Shown here: in pieces, positions 42,652-51,407 of the stretch | How positions within the stretch are numbered: position 1 is the first letter of the stretch | Layout: the number at the start of each line of letters is the position of its first letter | Assembly: GCF_004358665.1 (NCBI RefSeq) | Contig: NZ_SMZR01000006.1 | Coordinates: forward strand, 149,554 to 213,553 | Direction: 5' to 3' | Length of the DNA: 64,000 bases | Source of the DNA: Jeotgalibacillus sp. S-D1 | GTDB taxonomy: Bacteria; Bacillota; Bacilli; Bacillales; Jeotgalibacillaceae | Made by a program: the position numbers and the translations under genes | The notes under the pieces: model-generated | Databases searched by the model: none | What the model was told of the DNA's origin: nothing | Seen by the model: only the letters and a program-made list of their open reading frames with translations

Positions 42652-44085
42652 TTGATAAAAGGTAAATTGAATTTTAGCCGGAAAATAATATTGCTTCTTG
42701 CAGGAAGTGTTGCATTGTCTTTTCTTTTTTCGTTCGTTTTTTTTCACTTTTTATACAAGGATCTCTATCTGAATACAGTACGTGAATCAGTTGAGTATCA
42801 GGGTGAAAGGACTGCCGCCCACTACCATTATGGAGAATTGACCGATGATATCATCGAAAAAATACAATGGTACAATGTGGTATCTGAGTACGAAGTGATT
42901 GTTGTAGATGAGATGGATGAGCTGAATCTTTCTTTTCCATATAAGATTGGCAATGAAAGCTTGGTGACAGATGAAGATCGGGATGTGCTGCTGTCAGGCA
43001 AGTCGCTTATGAAAGAAGGGTTCGTTGAGGATTTGCAGCGTGAAGTAATTGGAGCGATATATCCGATCAATGATGGCAGTGAGGTGATAGGCTACATCTA
43101 CATCTATGTCCCTTTGGCGGGATTATCACAGGTTTTTGGCACCAGTATTCCGGTCTTGTTTCTAATCGGGACTCTTTTCTTCCTGCTGTTAATCTATGTG
43201 ATTAACCGTATCAGAAAATCACTTTTTAAACCATTGGTGTCCATTCAGCAATTATCAAGAGAAGTTTCAAAAGGCAATTACAAAAATCGATTAAGCATTG
43301 ATCAAATGGATGAAATTGGCCAAATGTCAGCGGCATTTAATGAAATGAGTGAAGCGCTGGAACATCAGGAAGAGCGAAAAAAAGAGTTTCTTTCTAACGT
43401 GGTGCATGAACTAAGGACGCCATTAACCTACATCAATGGCTATACAGAAGTGCTTAAAAACAAGCTGTACAAGACGCCGGCAGAAGAAAAACAATACCTG
43501 GAAACAATCGAACGCGAAGTAGACCGGTTAAAAAAACTTCTTTCCGATCTTATTGAGTTAAATCATCTGCAGGATGATGTGTATCACTTTGAATATGAAC
43601 CGATTGCGCTCGGGCAGCTGCTGCATGACACCGTAGACCTTTTCCGTATTTTATCTGTTCAAAAAAATATATCTTTTGACATGGATATTGATGAAGAACT
43701 GATTATCTACAACGATGCCAAACGCATCCAGCAGATTTTCTATAACTTAATTGATAACGCAGTTAAATACTCTCATAAAGAAAGTGTCATTTATGTTTCT
43801 TTAAATTCCGATGGCAGCCAGGTGGCATTTAAAGTGGCCAACACCGGACTGACGATCTCGCCGGAAGATCTGGACCGGATAGGAGAACGTTTTTTTCGTA
43901 CGGATAAAGCAAGGAACAGGGGTACCGGCGGGACGGGACTGGGCCTGTCGATCGTAAAAGAAATTATACGCATTCAAAATGGCACGTTTTCCATTAACAG
44001 TACGGAAAGCGGTCAAATTAAAGCGATTGTTGAGCTTCCGCTTAACGAAGACCGACTTAAAGGAGAGGGTGAAAACAGTGAGTAA
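42652..44085 (+). CDS. Membrane sensor histidine kinase
   Basis: A 477-residue kinase. TM1 spans about 12-34, an external sensor region 35-163, TM2 164-184, HAMP 185-237. The dimerisation domain has the phospho-acceptor His252 (VVHELRTPL), and the ATPase domain has N-box NLIDNAVKYS and G-box GTGLGLSIVKE. The TTG start is set by AGGTG four bases before the response regulator's stop. The external sensor has no recognised fold. Partner of the adjacent regulator. Confidence 0.92.
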   Translation: MIKGKLNFSRKIILLLAGSVALSFLFSFVFFHFLYKDLYLNTVRESVEYQGERTAAHYHYGELTDDIIEKIQWYNVVSEYEVIVVDEMDELNLSFPYKIGNESLVTDEDRDVLLSGKSLMKEGFVEDLQREVIGAIYPINDGSEVIGYIYIYVPLAGLSQVFGTSIPVLFLIGTLFFLLLIYVINRIRKSLFKPLVSIQQLSREVSKGNYKNRLSIDQMDEIGQMSAAFNEMSEALEHQEERKKEFLSNVVHELRTPLTYINGYTEVLKNKLYKTPAEEKQYLETIEREVDRLKKLLSDLIELNHLQDDVYHFEYEPIALGQLLHDTVDLFRILSVQKNISFDMDIDEELIIYNDAKRIQQIFYNLIDNAVKYSHKESVIYVSLNSDGSQVAFKVANTGLTISPEDLDRIGERFFRTDKARNRGTGGTGLGLSIVKEIIRIQNGTFSINSTESGQIKAIVELPLNEDRLKGEGENSE

Positions 44086-44650
44086 AAAGGGTAAATTTGT
44101 TTTCGTACTTCTGTTGGCTGCTATTGGGCTGGCGGCGTGTTCACCCTTCCAAAAGCAAGGTCCTGTGGTGGACAACTTTACGTTTATCAACCAGCATAAT
44201 GAGGAATTTGGCCTTGAACAACTTGAAGGGAAAGTGTGGATAGCGGACTTTATATTTACAAACTGTGAAACTATATGTCCGCCGATGACGGCGAAATTGG
44301 CAGCGGTTCAAAAAGAGCTTAAGGCAAAGGGTTTAGATATAGAGATTGTCTCATTTAGTGTAGACCCTGAGGTAGATACCCCGGAACGACTTAATGATTA
44401 CCTGGCCAAATTCACAGATGATGACTCTAATTGGAACTTGTTAACAGGTTATCCACAGGAGCGGATTGAGACGTTTGCTTTGGATGAGTTCGAAACACTT
44501 GTAAACAAACCCTCCGGATCCGACCAGGTCCTGCATGGCGTGAATTTTTATATTATTGATCAAGACGGAGCAGTAGTGAACGAATTTAGCTTTACGGACC
44601 CTGAGTTAATCGATAAGATGGTGGAGGAAATCGAGAAGTATGCCTCTTAA
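44078..44650 (+). CDS. Sco family copper chaperone-like lipoprotein
   Basis: A 190-residue lipoprotein (lipobox LAAC, Cys21) with a thioredoxin-like Sco domain. The copper-binding Cys63 and Cys67 (CETIC) and His153 (VLHGVNF) are all present. Sco proteins deliver copper to the CuA site of cytochrome c oxidase or act as thiol reductases on the outer membrane face. The start is GTG at 44078, overlapping the kinase gene (alternative GTG 44069). Translational coupling to the two-component system suggests the system responds to copper or redox state. Confidence 0.88.
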   Translation: MSKKGKFVFVLLLAAIGLAACSPFQKQGPVVDNFTFINQHNEEFGLEQLEGKVWIADFIFTNCETICPPMTAKLAAVQKELKAKGLDIEIVSFSVDPEVDTPERLNDYLAKFTDDDSNWNLLTGYPQERIETFALDEFETLVNKPSGSDQVLHGVNFYIIDQDGAVVNEFSFTDPELIDKMVEEIEKYAS

Positions 44651-44655
44651 AATGG

Positions 44656-44686
44656 GGAGCTGTGAAAGCTGCAGCTCTGTTTTTAT
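44656..44686 (+). terminator. Hairpin after the Sco gene
   Basis: GAGCTG pairs with CAGCTC around a 9-base loop, followed by TGTTTTT. It probably gives partial termination before the PepSY gene. Confidence 0.55.
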
Positions 44687-44900
44687 GTGAACAGTTAGCT
44701 AATAATTCTAGTAAAACGTTATTCTTCATTATTACTTCACATTTATCTCGTATTGTATTAATGGAAAGAAATTTAGTGCACCCTGCAGCGTTTCAAGCAA
44801 TAAATAAGCTTTTAAAACTTGGTGAAATGAATACTATTTCCCCAGGGTGAGCACGCTGGAGAATAAGTGATAAATGGAATGATATAAAAGGAGAATAACG

Positions 44901-46322
44901 ATGAAAGAATTGAAAGCAGCAACCGAACAAACTGACCGTTTGACTTCCACTGAACCCACGAAACCTAAAACGACTAAAGCTGCCTGGTATCAAGCTGTAT
45001 GGCGCTGGCATTTTTACGCTGGATTATTCGCTGCCCCTTTTCTGCTGATTCTTGCGTTTAGTGGAGCGGTGTACTTGTTTAAGCCTCAAATAGAAGGATT
45101 TCTTTATCAGGATCAATATATGGCAGATGAGATGGGGAGCCAAAGTTTGCCATCTTCCAGTTTGATAGGGGCGGTTCAGGAAGCATATCCTGATGCAGTG
45201 ATATCAAGCTATAAAGTGTATGATGAAGAATCCAGAACCGTAGAAATGAGCATAATGGATGGAGAAACACCAAAATCCGTATATGTAAATCCTTATACAG
45301 GTGATGTTCAGGGTGAGTTAATCGTTAGTGAGAAATTCACAGAAATCTTTAAAAAGCTTCACAGTGAGCTTATTGTGGGCGGAACGTTTGCCAATCGATT
45401 AGTGGAACTAGCCGCGTGCTGGACAATCCTGCTATTGGTTACAGGTCTGTATATGTGGTGGCCGCGAAACCGCAAGTCGATTTGGGGAACGGTTTTGCCG
45501 CGTTTTCGGTCAAAGGGACGGACATTTTGGCGTGATCTTCATGCAGTCCCTGCCTTTTGGTTTTCCATTATGATTGTTATATTAATCGCAACAGGACTTC
45601 CATGGTCTGGTGTAATGGGTGGACAAATCGACCGGCTGGCAAACTCCACAAACAGCGGCTATCCGGCTTTTGCTACAACGTTTGCTGAAAAGCCTCAATC
45701 TGCTGTTCGTGCAGATGACGTAGCGGAAGATGTACCATGGGCTTCTCAAAATAGTGAGGTTCCAACGTCTGCAGTTGGAGGCTATCAAACCATTTCCATG
45801 GATGACGTAACCATGATTGCCTCAATGGAAAAAGTGGCGAAGCCTTACACGATTTCCATGCCAGTAGGAGAGGAAGGCGTCTATACCATCGCTACTTCTC
45901 ATTCAGCTCCCTGGGATAATGCGACTTTACATGTGGATCAATACAGTGGCGGGGTGCTGTCGGACGTCCGCTTTAATGAATGGGGAATTATGGCGCAGGG
46001 AATTACTGCAGGTATTGCCTTGCATGAAGGCAGATTATTTGGGTGGTTCAACCAGGCGCTTGGTTTAATTACATGTCTTGCCATTATGGGAATTGTCATT
46101 AGTTCATTTGTGATGTGGCGAAAAAGAAAGCCGGATGGTTTAGGCAGTCCCAAAAAACCGGTAAGTAAAAAAGTAACACGAACTGTTTTTGTTCTTATGA
46201 TTATTGGCGGCATCCTAATGCCGCTTGTCGGTCTGTCAATTTTAATCGTTCTTATCTTTGACTTAGTAATAGTCAAGCGTATTCCGCCATTGAAACGCTG
46301 GTTTCATGGACGAACTGCATAG
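44901..46322 (+). CDS. PepSY domain-containing transmembrane protein
   Basis: A 473-residue membrane protein of the PepSY-associated TM family. It has the N-terminal WRWHFYAGLFAAPFLLILAFSGAVYLF helix, a large external PepSY region, LVELAACWTILLLVTGLYMWWP, DLHAVPAFWFSIMI, and two C-terminal helices. Relatives are linked to iron or copper uptake and to membrane reductase activity; conserved histidines in the helices could bind heme or metal. AAAGGAG precedes the start. It lies 14 bp before the FixH-like gene and is cotranscribed with it. Confidence 0.85.
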   Translation: MKELKAATEQTDRLTSTEPTKPKTTKAAWYQAVWRWHFYAGLFAAPFLLILAFSGAVYLFKPQIEGFLYQDQYMADEMGSQSLPSSSLIGAVQEAYPDAVISSYKVYDEESRTVEMSIMDGETPKSVYVNPYTGDVQGELIVSEKFTEIFKKLHSELIVGGTFANRLVELAACWTILLLVTGLYMWWPRNRKSIWGTVLPRFRSKGRTFWRDLHAVPAFWFSIMIVILIATGLPWSGVMGGQIDRLANSTNSGYPAFATTFAEKPQSAVRADDVAEDVPWASQNSEVPTSAVGGYQTISMDDVTMIASMEKVAKPYTISMPVGEEGVYTIATSHSAPWDNATLHVDQYSGGVLSDVRFNEWGIMAQGITAGIALHEGRLFGWFNQALGLITCLAIMGIVISSFVMWRKRKPDGLGSPKKPVSKKVTRTVFVLMIIGGILMPLVGLSILIVLIFDLVIVKRIPPLKRWFHGRTA

Positions 46323-46336
46323 AAAGGAAGTATAAA

Positions 46337-46822
46337 ATGAAGAAACAAATGACTTTCCTCCTCGCATCGGCGATTTTACTACTAACCGCATGCAACGGGG
46401 GGGAGAATTCCCAAAGTGAAGAAGCTCCTAAAGTGGTAGAAGCAGATATTATTATTCCGGACACAATTGAGCCTAATGAAGAAACGGTTCTTCAGGTAAA
46501 ATTATCGCAAGACGGTGAGCCCGTAGAGGATGCAAACGATGTAATGTTTGAAATTTGGAATGATGTAGAGGGTGGAGAAAGCGAAACTCATGATGCATCT
46601 CACGTTGGTGATGGAATTTATGAGATTAAGATGACTTTTGAGGAAACATCACTTTATTCACTGCAAACCCATGTAACCGCAAGAGACATGCATGTCATGC
46701 CAAAAAGACAATTTGCAGTGGGCGAAGTAACAGAAGAACAAATCAATACAGCTGAGGAAAATGCCCGCAATCAAAGCAGCACGTTTATGGAATCCGGTGA
46801 CCATGACGGCCATGAACATTAA
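46337..46822 (+). CDS. FixH/YtkA-like lipoprotein
   Basis: A 161-residue lipoprotein with lipobox LTAC (Cys19) and an Ig-like beta-sandwich typical of the FixH/YtkA family (VLQVKLSQDGEPVEDANDVMFEIW ... GIYEIKMTF). Histidines and methionines cluster toward the end (ARDMHVMPK) and the C-terminus is histidine-rich (DHDGHEH), which suggests metal binding. Its context with Sco and PepSY genes supports a role in copper handling at the cell surface. Confidence 0.8.
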   Translation: MKKQMTFLLASAILLLTACNGGENSQSEEAPKVVEADIIIPDTIEPNEETVLQVKLSQDGEPVEDANDVMFEIWNDVEGGESETHDASHVGDGIYEIKMTFEETSLYSLQTHVTARDMHVMPKRQFAVGEVTEEQINTAEENARNQSSTFMESGDHDGHEH

Positions 46823-46841
46823 CTTTAATAATCTTTCTAAA

Positions 46842-46877
46842 GCTTACCAGCTCACTGCAGCCGGTAAGCTTTTTTTA
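46842..46877 (+). terminator. Terminator of the Sco-PepSY-FixH unit
   Basis: AGCTTACC(AG) pairs with (GC)CGGTAAGCT, followed by TTTTTT. Confidence 0.75.
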
Positions 46878-47005
46878 TGCAGAAAAATAAGATGTATGAA
46901 TAAATAAAAACTTTTTTTAAAAAAAGTGATCTAACGATTAATTGTCTCCGTTTACTTAGTGTATTTAAAAAAACAGACAAAAAAGAAAAAGGAGTGTGAC
47001 AGAAA

Positions 47006-48340
47006 ATGAAGATGAAAAAAATTGCAGCATCAGTATTAGGTCTCTCACTATTAGTGCCAACGGTAGGACAAGCAGAGGAGGGAATGGGTGTTACCAACCC
47101 GGCTTCAGATTTAAGAGCTGATTTGGACTACTTGCTGTCTGAACACTTTGTACTTGCAACAAACGCAATGGTTAAAGATTATATGGATGCACCGGATGCA
47201 GAGGCTTACAATGAGGCGCTCGATCAAAACGCAGCAGATATGACACCGGCTATTGCCTCTATCTACGGTGATGAAGGAGCAGCAGAATTTGAACGGATCT
47301 TCCGCGGCCATAATGATTACACGGCTGACTTAGTAGAAGCAGCTCAAACTGGTGATGAAGAAGCTCGTGCAGCAGCTGAAGATGAAGTAGAAGAATTTGT
47401 AGTAGAATTTTCAGCTTTCCTTGACACTGCAACAGAAGGAAACCTTCCTCAGGAAGCAGCTGAAGAAGCCATTCGTGCACATGAGATGGATGTTCTTTCA
47501 TTCTTTGACAGCTATGTAGAAGAAGATTATGAAGGAGCTTACACTCATTTCCGTGAAGGTTATGACCGTATGTATGATATTTCTGGAGCACTATCCGGAG
47601 CGATTGTCGCTCAATTCCCGGATAAATTTGAAGACAATAAAGTAGATTCTCCTCAATCAGATCTTCGTTCAACATTAAATAATCTTGCTGCAGAGCACCA
47701 TGCACTTGCAGTTATGGGACTAACAAGCGGTGTTGACGGAGCAGCAGACTACGATTTCGTAACATGGGCTGAGGATATGCATACAGAAGATTTTAAAGCA
47801 GCAATTGGTTCAATTTATGGGGAAGAAGGAGCAGCAGGCTTTGAAAAAGTATGGACTGCCAACCACATTGAAGCAGAAGGTGAATTAGTATCTGCTTACA
47901 TTGCAGAAGATGAAGAAGCCATTTCAGCAGCTAAAGAACAATTTCAAACATTCTCTAACGACTTTGGTGCCTTCCTTGGAACAGCAACAGAAGAGAACCT
48001 TCCTACAGCTGATGCTCAAGCAGCAGTATGGGGACATGAAGAATTAAAACAAGCAGCACTTGCCTCTCACGTAGAAGGTGACTATGCAGCATCTGTATCT
48101 TCCCTTCGTGAAGGATATAAATATATGTTTGGTGTTGGTGAAGCGTTAGGCAACGCAATCGTTGCACAAAATCCAGATCAGTTTAAAGGGTCTGAAATGC
48201 CTGAAGAAATGCCAAACACAGGTATGGGCGGAAGCCAGCAGGAATCTTCTACAGTAGTATGGGTAGGAGTAAGTGCAGCAGCTTCAGTACTGGCAGCAGC
48301 ATTCTTCATGCTACGCCGTAAAACTCAAGATCAATCATAA
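47006..48340 (+). CDS. Cell-wall-anchored protein with two tandem helical domains
   Basis: A 444-residue surface protein. The signal peptide ends near GQA (residue 23). Two homologous ~185-residue helical repeats follow: both run DLR..L..L..EH..LA, then PAIASIYGDEGAAEFE or AAIGSIYGEEGAAGFE, and FLDTATEGNLP or FLGTATEENLP. The end has an LPXTG-type sorting signal MPNTG, a hydrophobic stretch and RRK. The repeats are very acidic, with regularly placed histidines. Similar proteins are, as I recall, sometimes labelled copper amine oxidase, but no such catalytic motif is visible. Codon use is strongly biased, suggesting high expression. Confidence 0.75.
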   Translation: MKMKKIAASVLGLSLLVPTVGQAEEGMGVTNPASDLRADLDYLLSEHFVLATNAMVKDYMDAPDAEAYNEALDQNAADMTPAIASIYGDEGAAEFERIFRGHNDYTADLVEAAQTGDEEARAAAEDEVEEFVVEFSAFLDTATEGNLPQEAAEEAIRAHEMDVLSFFDSYVEEDYEGAYTHFREGYDRMYDISGALSGAIVAQFPDKFEDNKVDSPQSDLRSTLNNLAAEHHALAVMGLTSGVDGAADYDFVTWAEDMHTEDFKAAIGSIYGEEGAAGFEKVWTANHIEAEGELVSAYIAEDEEAISAAKEQFQTFSNDFGAFLGTATEENLPTADAQAAVWGHEELKQAALASHVEGDYAASVSSLREGYKYMFGVGEALGNAIVAQNPDQFKGSEMPEEMPNTGMGGSQQESSTVVWVGVSAAASVLAAAFFMLRRKTQDQS

Positions 48341-48347
48341 ACCATTC

Positions 48348-48383
48348 AGTCCCCGTGTACACAAAGTGTGCGCGGGGTTTTTC
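48348..48383 (+). terminator. Intrinsic terminator
   Basis: CCCCG(TG)TACAC and its complement GTGTGCGCGGGG form a stem before TTTTTC. Confidence 0.75.
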
Positions 48384-48459
48384 TGTGGGAAAATTAAGTA
48401 GACAGGTAAATGCTTTCAAGCTATGATAAAAAGGAATTACTAATTTCATACTATTCAAG

Positions 48460-48612
48460 CAATAGGTGACGAAATTTTTCGTTTAAAAGGGAAGCCAGTG
48501 AAAGTCTGGCACGGTCGCGCCACTGTATCGAGGAGTACATATTATTCCACTGTCCACAGGATGGGAAGGGGATATGTACAGTGAATCGGAGTCAGGAGAC
48601 CTGCCTATTGTA
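48460..48612 (+). ncRNA. Cobalamin riboswitch (AdoCbl-type)
   Basis: All landmark parts are visible. Stem P1 CAATAGG (48460-48466) pairs with CCTATTG (48604-48610). GGGAAGCCAGTG and CTGGCACGGTCGCGCCACTGT form the conserved core, and GAGTCAGGAGACCTGCC is the B12-box region. It is followed by hairpin terminators (48643-48727), so cobalamin would switch off what lies beyond. No cobalamin transport or synthesis gene follows. Confidence 0.9.
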
Positions 48613-48644
48613 TGCACAATGTACCTACGCGAAATAGGGAAGGG

Positions 48645-48728
48645 TGATATCAGCTGTATTCAACGGGGATTTGTGAATACTTTTTTGTGATATCAGGCTC
48701 TCTCCTTAAAACGGGGAGAGCTTTTTTG
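48645..48728 (+). terminator. Tandem hairpins of the riboswitch expression platform
   Basis: The first is a nested stem TGATATC/GATATCA with inner GTATTCA/TGAATAC (48645-48691). The second is GCTCTCTCC/GGGGAGAGC followed by TTTTTTG (48695-48728). Confidence 0.75.
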
Positions 48729-48757
48729 TCTTCCCAAAAGGAAAAGAGGAAGAAACA

Positions 48758-49236
48758 TTGCAAACGAAACTGCCAATGAGTCAATCAAGAACCATCCAGT
48801 CTAAGCTCGTTCTGCCGCCGGATACTAACCACCTTCAAACTATATTTGGGGGAAAGGTGCTGTCATACATTGATGAGATCGCCGCCATTACAGCAATGAA
48901 ACACGCAAACCGGGTTGTCGTAACAGCATCGATTGATTCTGTGGATTTTTTATCATCTGCCAGAGTGGGGGATGTACTGGAACTAGATGCCGTTATAAGC
49001 TCCACAGGCAGATCGTCTATGGAAGTATTCGTTCGAGTGCGATCAAAAAATTTGCTGACAAAAGAAGAAAGGATAACAACACAATCATTCTTAACCATGG
49101 TGGCTGTGGATGAAAAGGGCGCCTTCCTGTTGAGGTTCCGGCAGTAATTGCGGAGACAGAGGAGGAACGGCGTCTGATTCATGGAGCTGCCGCAAGAAAA
49201 GAACATCGAAAATTAAGAGCCCCGATGCCAGGTTAA
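48758..49236 (+). pseudogene. Acyl-CoA thioesterase (YkhA-like), frameshifted
   Basis: A hot-dog-fold acyl-CoA hydrolase. The frame from the TTG at 48758 encodes 129 residues with PPDTNHLQTIFGGKVLSYIDEIAAI (catalytic Asp region) and ASIDSVDFLSSARVGDVLELDA, then ends at 49147 with an unrelated tail. From about 49126 the expected C-terminus (PVEVPAVIAETEEERRLIHGAAARK, stopping at 49236) continues in another frame. A one-base change near 49110-49128 would restore a protein of about 160 residues. Either the gene is broken or the sequence has an error there. AGAGGAAG is the ribosome binding site; the cobalamin riboswitch lies upstream. Confidence 0.8.
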
Positions 49237-49296
49237 AGAAATAGTAGGTAGAAGTCTTTGTGAACTGTGTTGGATTTGTGGTGAGAAGCAGGTAAA

Positions 49297-49425
49297 TTGT
49301 CACGACCCGCTGATTGAGGGGGCAGAGGCTTCGATTCGCGGACGAAACCCGCTGATAGGAGAGATGCAGGTTTCGATTGAGCGATTGAACCCGCGGATTC
49401 CGGAGCGCAAGGCTTCGATTCCGCC
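49297..49425. repeat. 21-bp-period alternating repeat, locus B
   Basis: Read on the minus strand, six 21-bp units alternate AATCGAAGCCT- and AATCCGCGGGT-type cores (AATCGAAGCCTTGCGCTCCGG, then AATCCGCGGGTTCAATCGCTC, AATCGAAACCT, TATCAGCGGGT, AATCGAAGCCT, AATCAGCGGGT). They lie in the 307-bp gap after the thioesterase. Apparent frames through it are by-products of the 21-bp period. Confidence 0.85.
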
Positions 49426-49506
49426 GCTTGCGCAGCCCCAGCCTCCGGTCCGGCGCCTGAACCAGCGAATTCACCACCGTCCAACCCAGGATCTTCAACA
49501 AAACAA

Positions 49507-49541
49507 AAAAACCCCGCTGCTTAAATAAACAGCGGGGGAAA
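49507..49541. terminator. Bidirectional terminator
   Basis: CCCCGCTG pairs with CAGCGGGG around a 10-base loop, between A- and T-rich runs. Confidence 0.8.
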
Positions 49542-49543
49542 AA

Positions 49544-51115
49544 TCATGGGTTTTTGCGCAATTCAACTCTCCTGATCTTGCCGGAAGCCGTCTTAGGCAG
49601 CTCATCGATAAATTCAATTTTACGCGGATATTTATAGGGAGCCGTCATTTCTTTTGTATGATCCTGAAGCTGCTTAACGAGTCCTTCATCAGCAAGGGTT
49701 TCACGATCACGTAAAACGACAAACGCTTTGACGATATTTCCCCGTATTTCATCCGGTGCTGCAACCACTGCGCATTCGCGGACTGCGGGATGCTTAAGAA
49801 GGGCATCCTCGACTTCAAATGGTCCAATGGTATAGCCTGAGCTGATAATGATGTCGTCGCTCCGACCTTCAAACCAGAAATAACCGTCTTCGTCCCGTGT
49901 GGCCTGGTCCCCAGTTAAGTACCAGTCTCCCCGGAAAGCTGACTGAGTGCGTTCATAGTCATTAAGATACTCTTTAAATAGGGCAGGACAGTCCTTATGA
50001 ACAGCAATATCTCCAACTTCACCTGCTGCAGCCGGCTGGCCTAAATCATTTATTATGTCCACGGGATTCCCAGGGGTGGGCTTCCCCATAGATCCCGGTT
50101 TGACCTCCATATTTTGAAGGTTGCAGACAAGCAGTGTATTTTCTGTCTGACCATACCCGTCCCGGAGGTTAATGCCAAATGCTTTCTGAAATGCATCAAT
50201 AACCGGCCGGTTTAACGGTTCTCCTGCGGATACGGCACTTTTCAGATGTGGCAGCTGATAGGCATTTAAATGATCAACCTTTGCCATCAACCGGTATTCT
50301 GTTGGCGTACAGCACAGTACCTGAATTTGTTCTTTTTCCAGAATGCCAAGATACGTGTGAGCATCAAAGCTGCCATTATAAACAAAGGCAGTAGCGCCCA
50401 GCGTAATAGTTGAAAGAAACGGACTCCAAATCCATTTTTGCCATCCGGGAGCTGCTGTTGCCCAGACAAGATCTCCCTCTGTCACACCGAGCCATTCTTT
50501 TGCCGCGGTGCGGACATGTGCATAGCCCCATCCGTGCGTATGTACAACCCCTTTGGGATTACCTGTCGTTCCGGATGTGTAGGATAAGATCGCTGTATCA
50601 TGACGGCTTGTCTGTGCACCGTGATAGGTAGTGCTTTGTTCGGAAGCAAGAGCTTCAAGCGGCTGCCAGCCGTCTTCCTTTCCCCCTACAATGAGCTTCG
50701 TCTGCAGGGAGGGGAGGTCCTCATCTATTGCATTAATTTCACCTGTTGTTTCGTGATAAGCAATGACCCCTTTGGCTTTTGCGTGATTTATCCGATAAAT
50801 TAAATCTTTTTTCCGCAGCATATCGGAACATGGAATCGCGACTATGCCGGCCTTTAAGCAGGCAAGATAAGCCATATACGCTTCAGGAACTCTGGGCAAT
50901 ATGATAAGCAGCTTATCTCCTTTTTGAATCCCCAGGCTCAAAAATGCCTGTGCGAACTGGTTTGTTTTATCTATCAGTTCTTTGTAGGACACCTCGCGGC
51001 GATTGTTTTTTTCATCCTGCCAGCGGATCGCCATTCGGTTCGTATCTTTTGAATATTGCTCTACTTCGCTTGCGATATTGTATTGATCAGGTGCAATCAG
51101 ATGCTGAAATGACAT
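49544..51115 (-). CDS. mbcS: Medium/branched-chain acyl-CoA synthetase (MbcS/YtcI-like)
   Basis: A 523-residue adenylate-forming ligase. The AMP-binding P-loop is LSYTSGTTGNPKG, followed by the A5 motif DGYGQTENT, A8 WFEGRSDDIIISSGYTIGPFEVE and catalytic C-terminal Lys in PKTASGKIRR. It activates a carboxylic acid with ATP and links it to CoA. The sequence and length fit B. subtilis YtcI (MbcS), which acts on medium and branched short-chain acids. TTGGAGGAG precedes the ATG. It is monocistronic. Confidence 0.88.
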   Translation of the reverse strand: MSFQHLIAPDQYNIASEVEQYSKDTNRMAIRWQDEKNNRREVSYKELIDKTNQFAQAFLSLGIQKGDKLLIILPRVPEAYMAYLACLKAGIVAIPCSDMLRKKDLIYRINHAKAKGVIAYHETTGEINAIDEDLPSLQTKLIVGGKEDGWQPLEALASEQSTTYHGAQTSRHDTAILSYTSGTTGNPKGVVHTHGWGYAHVRTAAKEWLGVTEGDLVWATAAPGWQKWIWSPFLSTITLGATAFVYNGSFDAHTYLGILEKEQIQVLCCTPTEYRLMAKVDHLNAYQLPHLKSAVSAGEPLNRPVIDAFQKAFGINLRDGYGQTENTLLVCNLQNMEVKPGSMGKPTPGNPVDIINDLGQPAAAGEVGDIAVHKDCPALFKEYLNDYERTQSAFRGDWYLTGDQATRDEDGYFWFEGRSDDIIISSGYTIGPFEVEDALLKHPAVRECAVVAAPDEIRGNIVKAFVVLRDRETLADEGLVKQLQDHTKEMTAPYKYPRKIEFIDELPKTASGKIRRVELRKNP

Positions 51116-51407
51116 TTTTTACTCCTCCAAAACGATGCCAACTTCCTGCAGTTGTTGGCATGCCAGTATTGTGACCGGTAAATTTTTTTCCAACTTCTTA
51201 TATTCGGAAAATAGACTTCTTATTGATTGTAAACGTACGTAAAAATGCTCGTCAAGGATGTTAATTTAATTTTCGGACAATAATGACAAATGTCATTTGG
51301 GATGATTGACAGATGTTGTTCATTCTCCTGAGTGGTAAATGTTCTATTCCAGTTGGAATATTTTTGATACACTAGAAAAAGTGAGTCTGTATAGAAAAGA
51401 AGGTGGA

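Noticed and set aside
44662..44850. A 62-codon frame between the Sco and PepSY genes
   Set aside because: It begins within the terminator hairpin region, lacks a ribosome binding site and has no protein-like pattern.
49091..49501. Overlapping minus-strand frames of 83-136 codons
   Set aside because: They run through repeat locus B and antisense to the thioesterase end, with repeat-like heptads and no start signals.
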